DNA from: Candidatus Limnocylindrales bacterium
GTDB taxonomy: Bacteria; Desulfobacterota; Binatia; UBA1149; CAITLU01
Assembly: GCA_035626395.1 (NCBI GenBank)
Contig: DASPNR010000044.1
Coordinates: 124,001-188,000, forward strand
Length of the DNA stretch: 64,000 bases
Direction: 5' to 3'
Position 1 is the first letter of the stretch. Every line of letters starts with the position of its first letter. Positions 33,894 to 41,617 of the stretch are shown here, one piece after another. Both the position numbers and the translations under genes were made by a program. Below the pieces are notes generated by a model. That model had not been told where the DNA came from and ran no database searches. It saw only the letters and a list, made by a program, of their open reading frames with translations.

Positions 33894-35720
33894 CTACCGC
33901 TCCAGCAACGGCAGCTTTTCGGCAGCCGCGAACTGGTCTCGCAGGCGCGCGTAGTCGGCAGAGGTAAGAGGCTTGAACGTGCGGTCGCCGCGCTCGCGCC
34001 AGAACAGCGGATCCGGGATCCGGTGCGGATCGAAGTGCACGGCCTTCAGATTGCGGACCAGGATCTTCTGCGTGCCGGTGTACTCGAAGTCTTCGACGAC
34101 CCGTACGAAGTCCGGAAACCACTTGCGGTCCATCCCGCCCTCAGTGACCTGGCGCTCGCAGAAGTCGAAGAACGCCTGCGGGTCGAACGTTGCGCCCTCG
34201 CGCATCTTCACCGCCGCCATCACCAGCTCGTCCGACACGGCACACGGCACGCCGTAGGCGGCAACGAGAGGAATATCGGGGTGCTCCGAGAGCAGCCGCG
34301 CCACCTGCAGCGCCGAGAAGTTCTCACCGTCCTTGCGGATCCAGTCGTCGGTGCGGCCGTCGAAGAAGAGGTAGCGCTTGCCGTCGCGCACCAGGATGTG
34401 CCCGAGATCGCCGGAGTGATAGACGCCGTCGCGGTACTTCTGGGAATTGGCGCCGGGATTGTCGAAGTAGCCCTGGAAGAGCGCCGTATCGCCGGCCACG
34501 CGGCAGATCTCTCCCACCGCTTCTTCGTAGTTGAGGATGCGGCCGTCGCTGCCAAGCTCGGCGGGCGGACATTCGTCGCCCTTGCTGTCGAGGATCTTCA
34601 CCGCAGGATCGGTGATCTCGCCGACGCTGCCGCGCGGGTCGCCGAGGCGGCGATACGTCGCGATGGCCGCTTCGGTGCTGCCATAGAGCTCGAACATGTC
34701 CTCGAGCCCGAGCCAGTCGACGAACCTGTCGATGTCGGGCGGTGAAGCGCCGTTGCCGATCGCATACCGCAGATGGTTGTCGGGATGGTTCGTGACCTCG
34801 GCGCGCAGGCGGTCGAGGTCGCCGCCGTACTGCTTCTGCAGTGTCTGCAGCACGTAGTGCACCGGCTCGCCGACGTAGTTCCAATACGTGACGCCGTACC
34901 GCACGACGTCGGGCACGAAATTGCTCGCCGAGAAGCGCTCTCGGATGCCCAGGCTGGCGCCGACCCAGAACGTCGGCATGAACCCGATGAACATCGAGTT
35001 GGAATGGAACAGCGGCATGCACGCATACCCGCAGTCGTCCTGTCCCAGCTGAAGCTGCGTGGATACGCCGATGCCGGTGGCACAGAGCTTGAAATGGTTG
35101 TTGATGATGCCCTTGGGAAGCCCGGTGGTCCCCGAGGTGTAGATGATCATCAGGTTGGTTCCGGGCGTGACGTCCGCCTCCGGGTACTCCAGGCTGGCTC
35201 CCTCGGGCGCCACCTCCGATGCGAGGCAGTGCAGGTAATCGGTGCCGGCGGCCAGCGCGCCCGGCGCGCTCTGGGTGCGAAGGTACAGCACGTCCTCGGC
35301 CCCGACATGCTGCAGGTCGGCCCGCACCTTCTCGACCTCCTCGGCAAAGCGTTCGTCGACGACCAGCAGGCGCGCTCGCGATTGATTGAGGACTCCAGCG
35401 AGCGTCCTTCCGCGCAGGCCCGTGTTGACACCGAACAGCGTGACGCCCGCGATGCCGCAGCCTCCGTACAGCGACAGCAACTCGAGATGGTTCTCCAGGA
35501 GCATGGCCACGTGGCCGGGATGCGCATCGTCGATGCGTCCGAGGCGGCGCAGCAGAAAATGCGCGACTCGCGTGGCCTCGTCGCGGAACTGGCGGAACGT
35601 CCAGGTGCGGTCGTGGTGCTTGAGGAAGACCTTGCCGCTTGCCGTCGGGTGGTCCGCGCGGGCCTGGATCTGAGCGCGCAGCGTCAAATCAGCGTCGAAA
35701 ATGAGGGGCTCACCAGCCAC
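33894..35720 (-). CDS. AMP-dependent acyl-CoA synthetase, FadD17-like
   Basis: The 608-residue enzyme starts at a GTG at 35720 with AGGAG before it. ANL-superfamily motifs appear in order: MIIYTSGTTGLPKGIINNHF (ATP loop), CMPLFHSNSMFIGFMP, NYVGEPVHYVL, ELYGSTEAAIATYR, GVYHSGDLG, FFDGRTDDWIRKDGENFSAL and GTQKILVR with the C-terminal Lys. MPLFHSN, RFSASNFVPDVVRYGVTY and NYVGEPVHYVL are close to what I remember of mycobacterial FadD17, a KstR-regulated synthetase of sterol side-chain degradation. It should activate a fatty or branched side-chain acid to its CoA thioester using ATP. The longer frame to 35924 adds low-quality sequence over the kinase gene. Confidence 0.92.
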   Translation of the reverse strand: MAGEPLIFDADLTLRAQIQARADHPTASGKVFLKHHDRTWTFRQFRDEATRVAHFLLRRLGRIDDAHPGHVAMLLENHLELLSLYGGCGIAGVTLFGVNTGLRGRTLAGVLNQSRARLLVVDERFAEEVEKVRADLQHVGAEDVLYLRTQSAPGALAAGTDYLHCLASEVAPEGASLEYPEADVTPGTNLMIIYTSGTTGLPKGIINNHFKLCATGIGVSTQLQLGQDDCGYACMPLFHSNSMFIGFMPTFWVGASLGIRERFSASNFVPDVVRYGVTYWNYVGEPVHYVLQTLQKQYGGDLDRLRAEVTNHPDNHLRYAIGNGASPPDIDRFVDWLGLEDMFELYGSTEAAIATYRRLGDPRGSVGEITDPAVKILDSKGDECPPAELGSDGRILNYEEAVGEICRVAGDTALFQGYFDNPGANSQKYRDGVYHSGDLGHILVRDGKRYLFFDGRTDDWIRKDGENFSALQVARLLSEHPDIPLVAAYGVPCAVSDELVMAAVKMREGATFDPQAFFDFCERQVTEGGMDRKWFPDFVRVVEDFEYTGTQKILVRNLKAVHFDPHRIPDPLFWRERGDRTFKPLTSADYARLRDQFAAAEKLPLLER

Positions 35721-35823
35721 TTTGTACTCCTGACGAAATGCGTGTCGGCCGCACGCGTCGTGGGCGGACGCGGCTTCGGACGATACACGCGCCCGACAGG
35801 AGGAGCCAGTGTGCGCCGAGGGC

Positions 35824-37434
35824 TCAGGCCACCGCGTCCAGGCGGACGGCGGACGGGGCCGGCAACGTGAAGCGGAACGTTGCGCCTTTGCCGATGCTGC
35901 TCTCGGCGTGGATGCGTCCACCATGACGGCGAATGACGCGCTCGACCGTGGCCAGGCCGATGCCCGACCCTTCGAACTCGTCGCGGCGGTGCAGGCGCTG
36001 GAACGGACGGAAGAGCTTGTCGGCGTACTGCGAGTCGAAGCCGACGCCGTTGTCGCGCACGAAGTAGGTGACCGCGCCGCCGGCGCGTTCCTCGATGCCC
36101 ATCTCGATCACCGCCTCCTCGACGTCGCGCGAGTATTTGAACGCATTGCCGAGCAGGTTCTGCACGACCAGCAGGAGCAGGCCCTGGTCCCCCCACGCAT
36201 CCATCCCGGGCGCGATCTGCCAGCGCACCTGCCGCTGGCCGCGCTGCGCATGGAGCTCCGCCGCCACGTCGCGCGCCAGCGTGCTCAGATCGACGACTTC
36301 CTGATCGATGCGCCGGTGGCTGGCCTGCGAGAGCTGGAGCAGATCGTCGATGATCCGATCCATGCGCCCGGCTGCCGAGCGGATGCGGTCGAGCAGGTCC
36401 ACGTCGCTCTCGAGCAGGCGGTCCTTGCAGTCCTCCTGCAACGCCGCACTGAACCCCTGCAGCGCGCGCAGCGGCGCCCGCAGGTCGTGCGAGACCGAAT
36501 AGCTGAAGGCCTCCAGCTCGCTCATGGCGGCGGCCAGCGCCTCGGTGCGCTCGGCGACGCGCGCCTCGAGCTCGGCGTTGAGGCTCTGCAGCGCCTCCTC
36601 GGCCTGCTTGCGGCGCGTGATGTCGCGCTCGATCGAGGATGCCCCGACGATCTCGCCCCTCTGGTCGTGAATGGCGGACATGCAGACGGAGACGTCGATC
36701 AGGCTGCCGTCGCTGCGCCGGCGCACCGTCTCGATGTGCTCGACGCGCTCCCCACGAGCCACGCGCGCCAGAAAGCCTGCCATCTCCGCCTCGTGCTCGA
36801 CCGGCAGCAGGATCGACGCATGCTGGCCGATCATCTCCTCGCGATCGTAGCCGTACACGCGCGTCGCGCCCGGATTCCAGCTGACGATCACGCCGTCGAT
36901 CCCCTGGCCGATGATGGCGTCCTCGGACGACTCGACGATCGATGCGAGGTACAGGGAGCGGTTCTCGGCGCGGCGCCGCTCGTTGATCTCGCGGTGCAGC
37001 TGGACGTTGACCTGGCGCAGCTCGCTGGTGCGCTTGACCAGCGTGTCCTCGGCCATGTCCTGATGCTCGAGCATCTCGGCGCGCGCCCGGTCCCGCTGCA
37101 CGAGCAGAACCGCGAACATCCAGACCGATCCCACCACCAGCGTCCGACCCAGGATGTGACCGACGGGAATGGGCCCGGGCACGAGCTGATGAATGATCGT
37201 CGGTACCGCCACGACCATGGCGCAGACGAACAGCGCCAGAGAGAACATGAAGCGGCCGCGCAGGACGCGATGACCGCAAAGAAGGACGACGAGATTGGGA
37301 AGGCCGAATGCCGCCTGACCGTTCGTGAAGAGGTCGAGCACGAACATGACGAACGTCAGCGCCGCCAGCCCCAGGCCTGCCAGGACCGGCGTCAGGTCGA
37401 TGCGCGGGCGCGCCAGGCCAAACGTCGACGTCAT
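35824..37434 (-). CDS. Membrane-bound PAS histidine kinase
   Basis: The 536-residue protein starts at the ATG at 37434. Four or five membrane helices fill residues about 15-115 (TPVLAGLGLAALTFVMFVLD, FSLALFVCAMVVAVPTI). Next come a coiled-coil region (HREINERRRAENRSLYLAS), a PAS domain (ASIVESSEDAIIGQGIDGVI), a second coil, HisKA (FSYSVSHDLRAPLRALQGFS, phospho-His) and a HATPase_c domain (NLLGNAFKYS, DNGVGFDSQYADKLF, GSGIGLATV). It lacks a receiver domain and has no adjacent response regulator. It might therefore feed the Rcp1-like protein at 28196 or another partner elsewhere. The gene is transcribed the same way as the acyl-CoA synthetase downstream, 103 bases apart. Confidence 0.92.
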   Translation of the reverse strand: MTSTFGLARPRIDLTPVLAGLGLAALTFVMFVLDLFTNGQAAFGLPNLVVLLCGHRVLRGRFMFSLALFVCAMVVAVPTIIHQLVPGPIPVGHILGRTLVVGSVWMFAVLLVQRDRARAEMLEHQDMAEDTLVKRTSELRQVNVQLHREINERRRAENRSLYLASIVESSEDAIIGQGIDGVIVSWNPGATRVYGYDREEMIGQHASILLPVEHEAEMAGFLARVARGERVEHIETVRRRSDGSLIDVSVCMSAIHDQRGEIVGASSIERDITRRKQAEEALQSLNAELEARVAERTEALAAAMSELEAFSYSVSHDLRAPLRALQGFSAALQEDCKDRLLESDVDLLDRIRSAAGRMDRIIDDLLQLSQASHRRIDQEVVDLSTLARDVAAELHAQRGQRQVRWQIAPGMDAWGDQGLLLLVVQNLLGNAFKYSRDVEEAVIEMGIEERAGGAVTYFVRDNGVGFDSQYADKLFRPFQRLHRRDEFEGSGIGLATVERVIRRHGGRIHAESSIGKGATFRFTLPAPSAVRLDAVA

Positions 37435-37690
37435 GATGCGGCTCCGCGCCGCGCCCTCGGTGCGCACGGACTGCCGAACGCCGCCATCATGGCGCAGCTC
37501 CGCGAGCGGCGAATGGCCGCCAACAGAAGGAAGATGGGAGGGAGGATCATCGTGCAACGTCCGACCGCTAGGGACGGCGCCGCTCCGAACGCGCCAACAC
37601 TACCGCTGTTGCCGGCCGCTAGGCAAACTCCTATCTGGGCTTTCGCAGCTGCATCCGAAACCGCGGTCGACGCCGGACGTCGGCGGGGCG

Positions 37691-37720
37691 GCTGACGCGA
37701 TCTGCCGACATTGCGTCAGC
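37691..37720. terminator. Perfect 8-base hairpin GCTGACGC...GCGTCAGC at the 3' end of the aldehyde dehydrogenase gene
   Basis: GCTGACGC (37691-37698) and GCGTCAGC (37713-37720) are fully complementary around a 14-base loop and overlap the stop codon at 37716-37718. It could terminate the minus-strand gene. No other feature is visible in 37435-37690. Confidence 0.45.
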
Positions 37721-39203
37721 GACGAGCTTCGAATCGCCCTTCCAGATAGGCCGCGATCTTTCCGTCGATCGGCAGCTGGAAGGACTTGGTCGTCAGGTAC
37801 TCTTCGAGGCCGGCCACGCCGAGCTCGGCGCCGATGCCGGACTGCTTGATGCCCCGGAACGGTGCCAGCGTATTGAAGGTCCCGCCATTGATGTCGATGC
37901 CGCCGGTGTCGATCCGCCGTCCCACCGCCATCGCCCTGTCTACGTCCTTGGACCAGATGGCTCCCCCGAGGCCGAAGATGGTGCTGTTGGCGATCCGCAC
38001 CGCGTCGTCCTCGTCTTCGTAGGGCATGATCGTCAGCACGGGGCCGAAAATTTCCTCCTGCGCGATGCGCATCTCCGGCCTCACCTCGCCGAAGACGGTG
38101 GGCCGGACGAAGTAGCCACGGGTCAGACCCGGCGGCGGCTCGGTGCCTCCGGCCACCAGACGCGCGCCCTCGTCGATGCCGGCGCGGATGTACCCGAGCA
38201 CCGTCTCGTACTGCTGGCGGCTGACCTGCGGCCCCATTCGCGTGGTGCCCGGCTCCGGCGGCGTGCGCGGGTCGCCCGGGATGATGACGTTTTCGGCCAC
38301 GTGCCTGGCCACGCGGCAGGCCTCCTCGTGCATGGAGCGCGGCACCAGCATGCGCGTCCAGGCGGCGCACGTCTGCCCGGCGTTGGTGTAGGCGTGATGG
38401 ACGCCGGCGCTGATCACCGCCGGGTCCGCATCGTCGAGGATGATGTTGGCAGCCTTGCCGCCGAGCTCGAGCGAGACGTCTTTGATGGACTGCGCGGCCA
38501 GCGCCATGATCTTGCGCCCGACCTCGGTGCTTCCGGTCAGGGACACCATGTCCACCTGCGGATGCGTCGCCATCGCCTCGCCGATCTCGCTGCCCTTGCC
38601 CGAAAGGAAGTTGAAGACGCCGGGCGGCAGGTGACGCCCCGCGATCTCCGCGAACAGGAAGCACGACAGCGCCACTTCACAGCTCGGCTTGACGACCACC
38701 GTGCAGCCCGCGGCCAGCGCCGGCCCGACCTTGGCCGTGATCTGATGGATGGGGTAGTTCCACGGGGTGATCGCAGCGACCACGCCTTTGGGCTCCCGGA
38801 TCACCACCGAATTGCCGATGCGCTCCTCGAAGGCGTAGCCGTTCTTCTCGAGCAGGTCTGCATAGAAACGAATCGTGGAGGCGGGAAAGCCGACCATGTA
38901 CTGCGCCGTCATCGCGGCGGGCGAGCCCAGCTCCTCGACGATGACGTCGGCCAGCTCCGCGGCACGAGCGTCCATCTCGTCGGCAATGGCGCGAAGGCAG
39001 CGACCTCGCTCGGCCGCCGGCGTCAGCTTCCAGCCGAGCAGCGCCGCTCGTGCGGAAGTCACGGCGGCGTCGACGTCGCGCGTGTCGGCTCGCGGAATGC
39101 GGCCGCACGCCTCCTCGGTCGTCGGGTTGATGACATCGAAGAAGCCGCTTCCGTGCGGCGTGACCCATTCTCCAGCGATGAGGACCTTGTCGAATACGCG
39201 CAT
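37716..39203 (-). CDS. Aldehyde dehydrogenase (NAD(P)-dependent)
   Basis: The 495-residue enzyme starts at the ATG at 39203 (MRVFDKVLIAGEWVTPHGSG). The family motifs are TPWNYPIHQ and KPSCEVALS for the cofactor, VSLTGSTEVGRKI, VSLELGGKAANIIL with the general-base Glu, and NAGQTCAAWTR with the catalytic Cys. EEIFGPVLTIMPYEDEDDAV and GIGAELGVAGLEEYLTTKSF close the protein. It should oxidise an aldehyde to the acid. The sequence is closest in pattern to medium- and long-chain or aromatic aldehyde dehydrogenases of catabolic clusters. The very long frame that extends past 41000 on this strand is a composition artefact. It is divergent from the lysyl-oxidase fusion, with 129 bases between. Confidence 0.95.
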   Translation of the reverse strand: MRVFDKVLIAGEWVTPHGSGFFDVINPTTEEACGRIPRADTRDVDAAVTSARAALLGWKLTPAAERGRCLRAIADEMDARAAELADVIVEELGSPAAMTAQYMVGFPASTIRFYADLLEKNGYAFEERIGNSVVIREPKGVVAAITPWNYPIHQITAKVGPALAAGCTVVVKPSCEVALSCFLFAEIAGRHLPPGVFNFLSGKGSEIGEAMATHPQVDMVSLTGSTEVGRKIMALAAQSIKDVSLELGGKAANIILDDADPAVISAGVHHAYTNAGQTCAAWTRMLVPRSMHEEACRVARHVAENVIIPGDPRTPPEPGTTRMGPQVSRQQYETVLGYIRAGIDEGARLVAGGTEPPPGLTRGYFVRPTVFGEVRPEMRIAQEEIFGPVLTIMPYEDEDDAVRIANSTIFGLGGAIWSKDVDRAMAVGRRIDTGGIDINGGTFNTLAPFRGIKQSGIGAELGVAGLEEYLTTKSFQLPIDGKIAAYLEGRFEARR

Positions 39204-39332
39204 GCGGCTGCCTCTGCCCTCCCCTTGCCAGAGGCCGTGCGAGGACGCCACAGAAACGCGGTACCCACGAAGGCGGCGGCGTGCTAGGTAGCGGGCGCGT
39301 CGTCTTTTTCGGGCGCCGCAACGGGGATTCCG

Positions 39333-41132
39333 ATGACCAGGACCATTGCTCGTGCCGCTGCCGCGGCGTTCGTCGTTTTCGCGCTGTGGGTGCCGCGGCA
39401 GGCTCTGGCGTTGCCGGATCTGATCGCGGAGGTTTTCGACCTCGGCGTCATCGTCACCGACGTTGCGCAGGAAGATGTGGACGAAGGCTGCGCCGGGGGC
39501 ACGCAGAACCGGCGTCTCATCGACTTCTCGCTGCGGACGCGGAACGTCGGCGCCGACGACCTGATCCTCGGCAACCCCGGCTGCCCCAACTGCACGCTCA
39601 ATCCGGGCGCGGCCTGCAGCAACCCATTGTTCGAGTGCGGCACGTCGCACGGACATGCGCATTTCGAGTCCTTCGCCCGCACGGAGCTGCTCGACGCCAA
39701 CGGCAACGTCGTGGCGCAGGGAAGCAAGTACGGCTTCTGTCTCCTCGACCTGGAGTGCGATGACCCGCAGTACAGCTGCTCGTTCCAGGGCATCAGCGCA
39801 GGCTGCTCGGACGTCTACGCCTCGGGGCTGCCCTGCCAGTACGTCGACATCACGGATGCTGCCGTACCCGACGGGCTGTACACGCTGCGAGTGACGGTCG
39901 ATCCCGACGGCGAGATCGCCGAAGCCAGCGAGAGCAACAACACGATCGAGGTGCCGCTGGAGATCGGGAGCACTCCGCCTGTCTGTCCCGAGTACGCGTC
40001 CACGGACGTGCCGAAGAACATCCCCGACGAGTCCTCGATCACCTCGACGCTGGTGCTTCCCGATCTCGGCAACGTCACCTCGATGCGCGTACGCTTGGCC
40101 GGCGAGCACTCCTACGTCGGCGACCTGCAGGCACGCCTGATCAGCCCTGCATCGACCGAGGTGCGGCTGGTCGACCAGATCTGCAGCTCCGACAACGATT
40201 TCGATCTCTATCTCGGCGATGAGGCGACAACTGCCATTCCATGCCCGGCCACCGACCCCTCCACGCTCAAGCAGCCGGCCGAGCCGCTTGCCGCCTTTCT
40301 CGGCGAGGACGCGCAGGGGACATGGACGCTGCACGTCGAGGACCTGGAAGCGCAGGATGACGGCGTCCTCGAAAGCTGGAGCCTGGAAGTGTGCACGATC
40401 TGCGGCAATGGAACCGTGGACATGGGCGAGATTTGCGATGACGGCAACGCCCTCAACGGAGACTGCTGCTCGGCCGATTGCCAGACCATCGGCGCCGACG
40501 GCACCCCGTGCGCGAGCCAGAACCAGTGCATGGTCGGTGGCACGTGCAGCAGCGGCACCTGCCAGGGCGGATTCCTTCTGGAATGCGATCCCTGCCTGAC
40601 CTGCGATCCCGACGCCGGCTGCGTCGTACCGGGCGACATCTATCCGTGCCAGGACGCGGCGCCGGCAAAGAGCGTGCTCGTTCTCAAGAACGGATCGGTC
40701 GATGAGGCCGACTCGATCATCTGGAAGTGGAAGAGCCAGACTCCGGTGGCGCTCGACGAGTTCGGCGCGCCGCAAGCGTCGACCGAGCTCACGCTGTGCG
40801 TCTACGACGCCAGCGGCCTGGTGCTGAGCGCGACGGCGCAAAGCGGAAGCGATTGCGCGGACGGCGCCTGCTGGGACGTCCGCGATACCAGCGCGGCCTA
40901 CACCGAAGAAGACGGGGCCGTCGGCGGCCTGACCAGCATCCGGATCAAGGAAGGGACCCAAGGCAAGATCGTCCTCAAAGGCCGTGGCGAAATGCTCGGC
41001 GTCCCCCCGCTCTTCCTGCCCCTCCCCGCAACCGTCCGCCTCAAACGCAACGACGGCACGCCCTGCTGGCAGGCCCGGTTCACCGACCCCGCGACCAACG
41101 CCGCCACTCTCTTCAAATCCCGCAGCGACTGA
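39333..41132 (+). CDS. Secreted lysyl-oxidase-domain protein fused to a proprotein-convertase P-domain
   Basis: A 599-residue protein with a signal peptide (residues 1-26). Residues 27-212 match lysyl oxidase: the copper motif HxHxH at His106, His108 and His110 (TSHGHAHFESF), GSKYGFCLLD with Lys132, and GCSDVYASG with Tyr162. Lys132 and Tyr162 align with the pair that forms the lysyl tyrosylquinone cofactor in animal lysyl oxidase (Lys320 and Tyr355), and CQYVDITD and SNNTIEV follow as there. Residues about 221-354 are a P-domain (LAGEHSYVGDLQARLISPAS, AQGTWTLHVEDL). Residues 357-440 are Cys-rich with the DUF4215 pattern CGNGTVDMGEICDDGN. The C-terminal domain (KSVLVLKNGSVDEADSI) is one I associate with secreted deltaproteobacterial proteins. 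It could oxidise amines or peptidyl lysine at the surface. Confidence 0.85.
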   Translation: MTRTIARAAAAAFVVFALWVPRQALALPDLIAEVFDLGVIVTDVAQEDVDEGCAGGTQNRRLIDFSLRTRNVGADDLILGNPGCPNCTLNPGAACSNPLFECGTSHGHAHFESFARTELLDANGNVVAQGSKYGFCLLDLECDDPQYSCSFQGISAGCSDVYASGLPCQYVDITDAAVPDGLYTLRVTVDPDGEIAEASESNNTIEVPLEIGSTPPVCPEYASTDVPKNIPDESSITSTLVLPDLGNVTSMRVRLAGEHSYVGDLQARLISPASTEVRLVDQICSSDNDFDLYLGDEATTAIPCPATDPSTLKQPAEPLAAFLGEDAQGTWTLHVEDLEAQDDGVLESWSLEVCTICGNGTVDMGEICDDGNALNGDCCSADCQTIGADGTPCASQNQCMVGGTCSSGTCQGGFLLECDPCLTCDPDAGCVVPGDIYPCQDAAPAKSVLVLKNGSVDEADSIIWKWKSQTPVALDEFGAPQASTELTLCVYDASGLVLSATAQSGSDCADGACWDVRDTSAAYTEEDGAVGGLTSIRIKEGTQGKIVLKGRGEMLGVPPLFLPLPATVRLKRNDGTPCWQARFTDPATNAATLFKSRSD

Positions 41133-41368
41133 ACGCCAGCGGGTTCTGCCCGCCGCCCGCCCGCCGAGCAGCAAGCAAAGCGAGATGCTCCCGCACGACC
41201 AGGCGCGGGCGTCGACAATGGTCGCGCCGCAGGCCTGCCGTCGCGCCGCAAGACGCGGGCCGAGAAGCGAGCGTAAGCGCGCTGGAGGCCCGGTGGAGCG
41301 AGCGACGAGGTCGATCGGCGGCTATCGGCGCCGGCCGGCCGGTGCAGCAGAAACGTACGATTGGATGG

Positions 41369-41441
41369 TGACCCCAACCGGAATCGAACCGGTGTTTTCG
41401 GCGTGAGAGGCCGACGTCCTAGACCGCTAGACGATGGGGCC
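41369..41441 (-). tRNA. tRNA-Glu (anticodon CTC)
   Basis: A 73-base minus-strand cloverleaf. Acceptor GGCCCCA (41435-41441) pairs with TGGGGTC (41370-41376), including one G-T pair. The discriminator is A. The anticodon stem TCGGC/GCCGA encloses loop CTCTCAC with anticodon CTC, and the T-arm has GGTTCGATTCC. CCA is not encoded. The rest of 41133-41617 around it shows no gene. Confidence 0.94.
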
Positions 41442-41617
41442 GCGGGCGCTGGACGGCGCTGGAGCGAGTCGCGCCGCCGCGACGGAAGAGTTCTATTAGA
41501 CAGGAGAATCGCACGCGTCAACCGTGCGAATCGCCGGCGCACCCAACGCAGGTGCGCCGACTGACACCGGCCGCCGCTCGTGGAATAGCAGAGGCAATCC
41601 CGCAGCGGAGTCCGCCC

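Noticed and set aside
37716..41174. 1152-residue open frame on the minus strand
   Set aside because: Only the part from 39203 down is aldehyde dehydrogenase. The rest is antisense to the lysyl-oxidase gene and lacks family features; GC-rich composition keeps the frame open.
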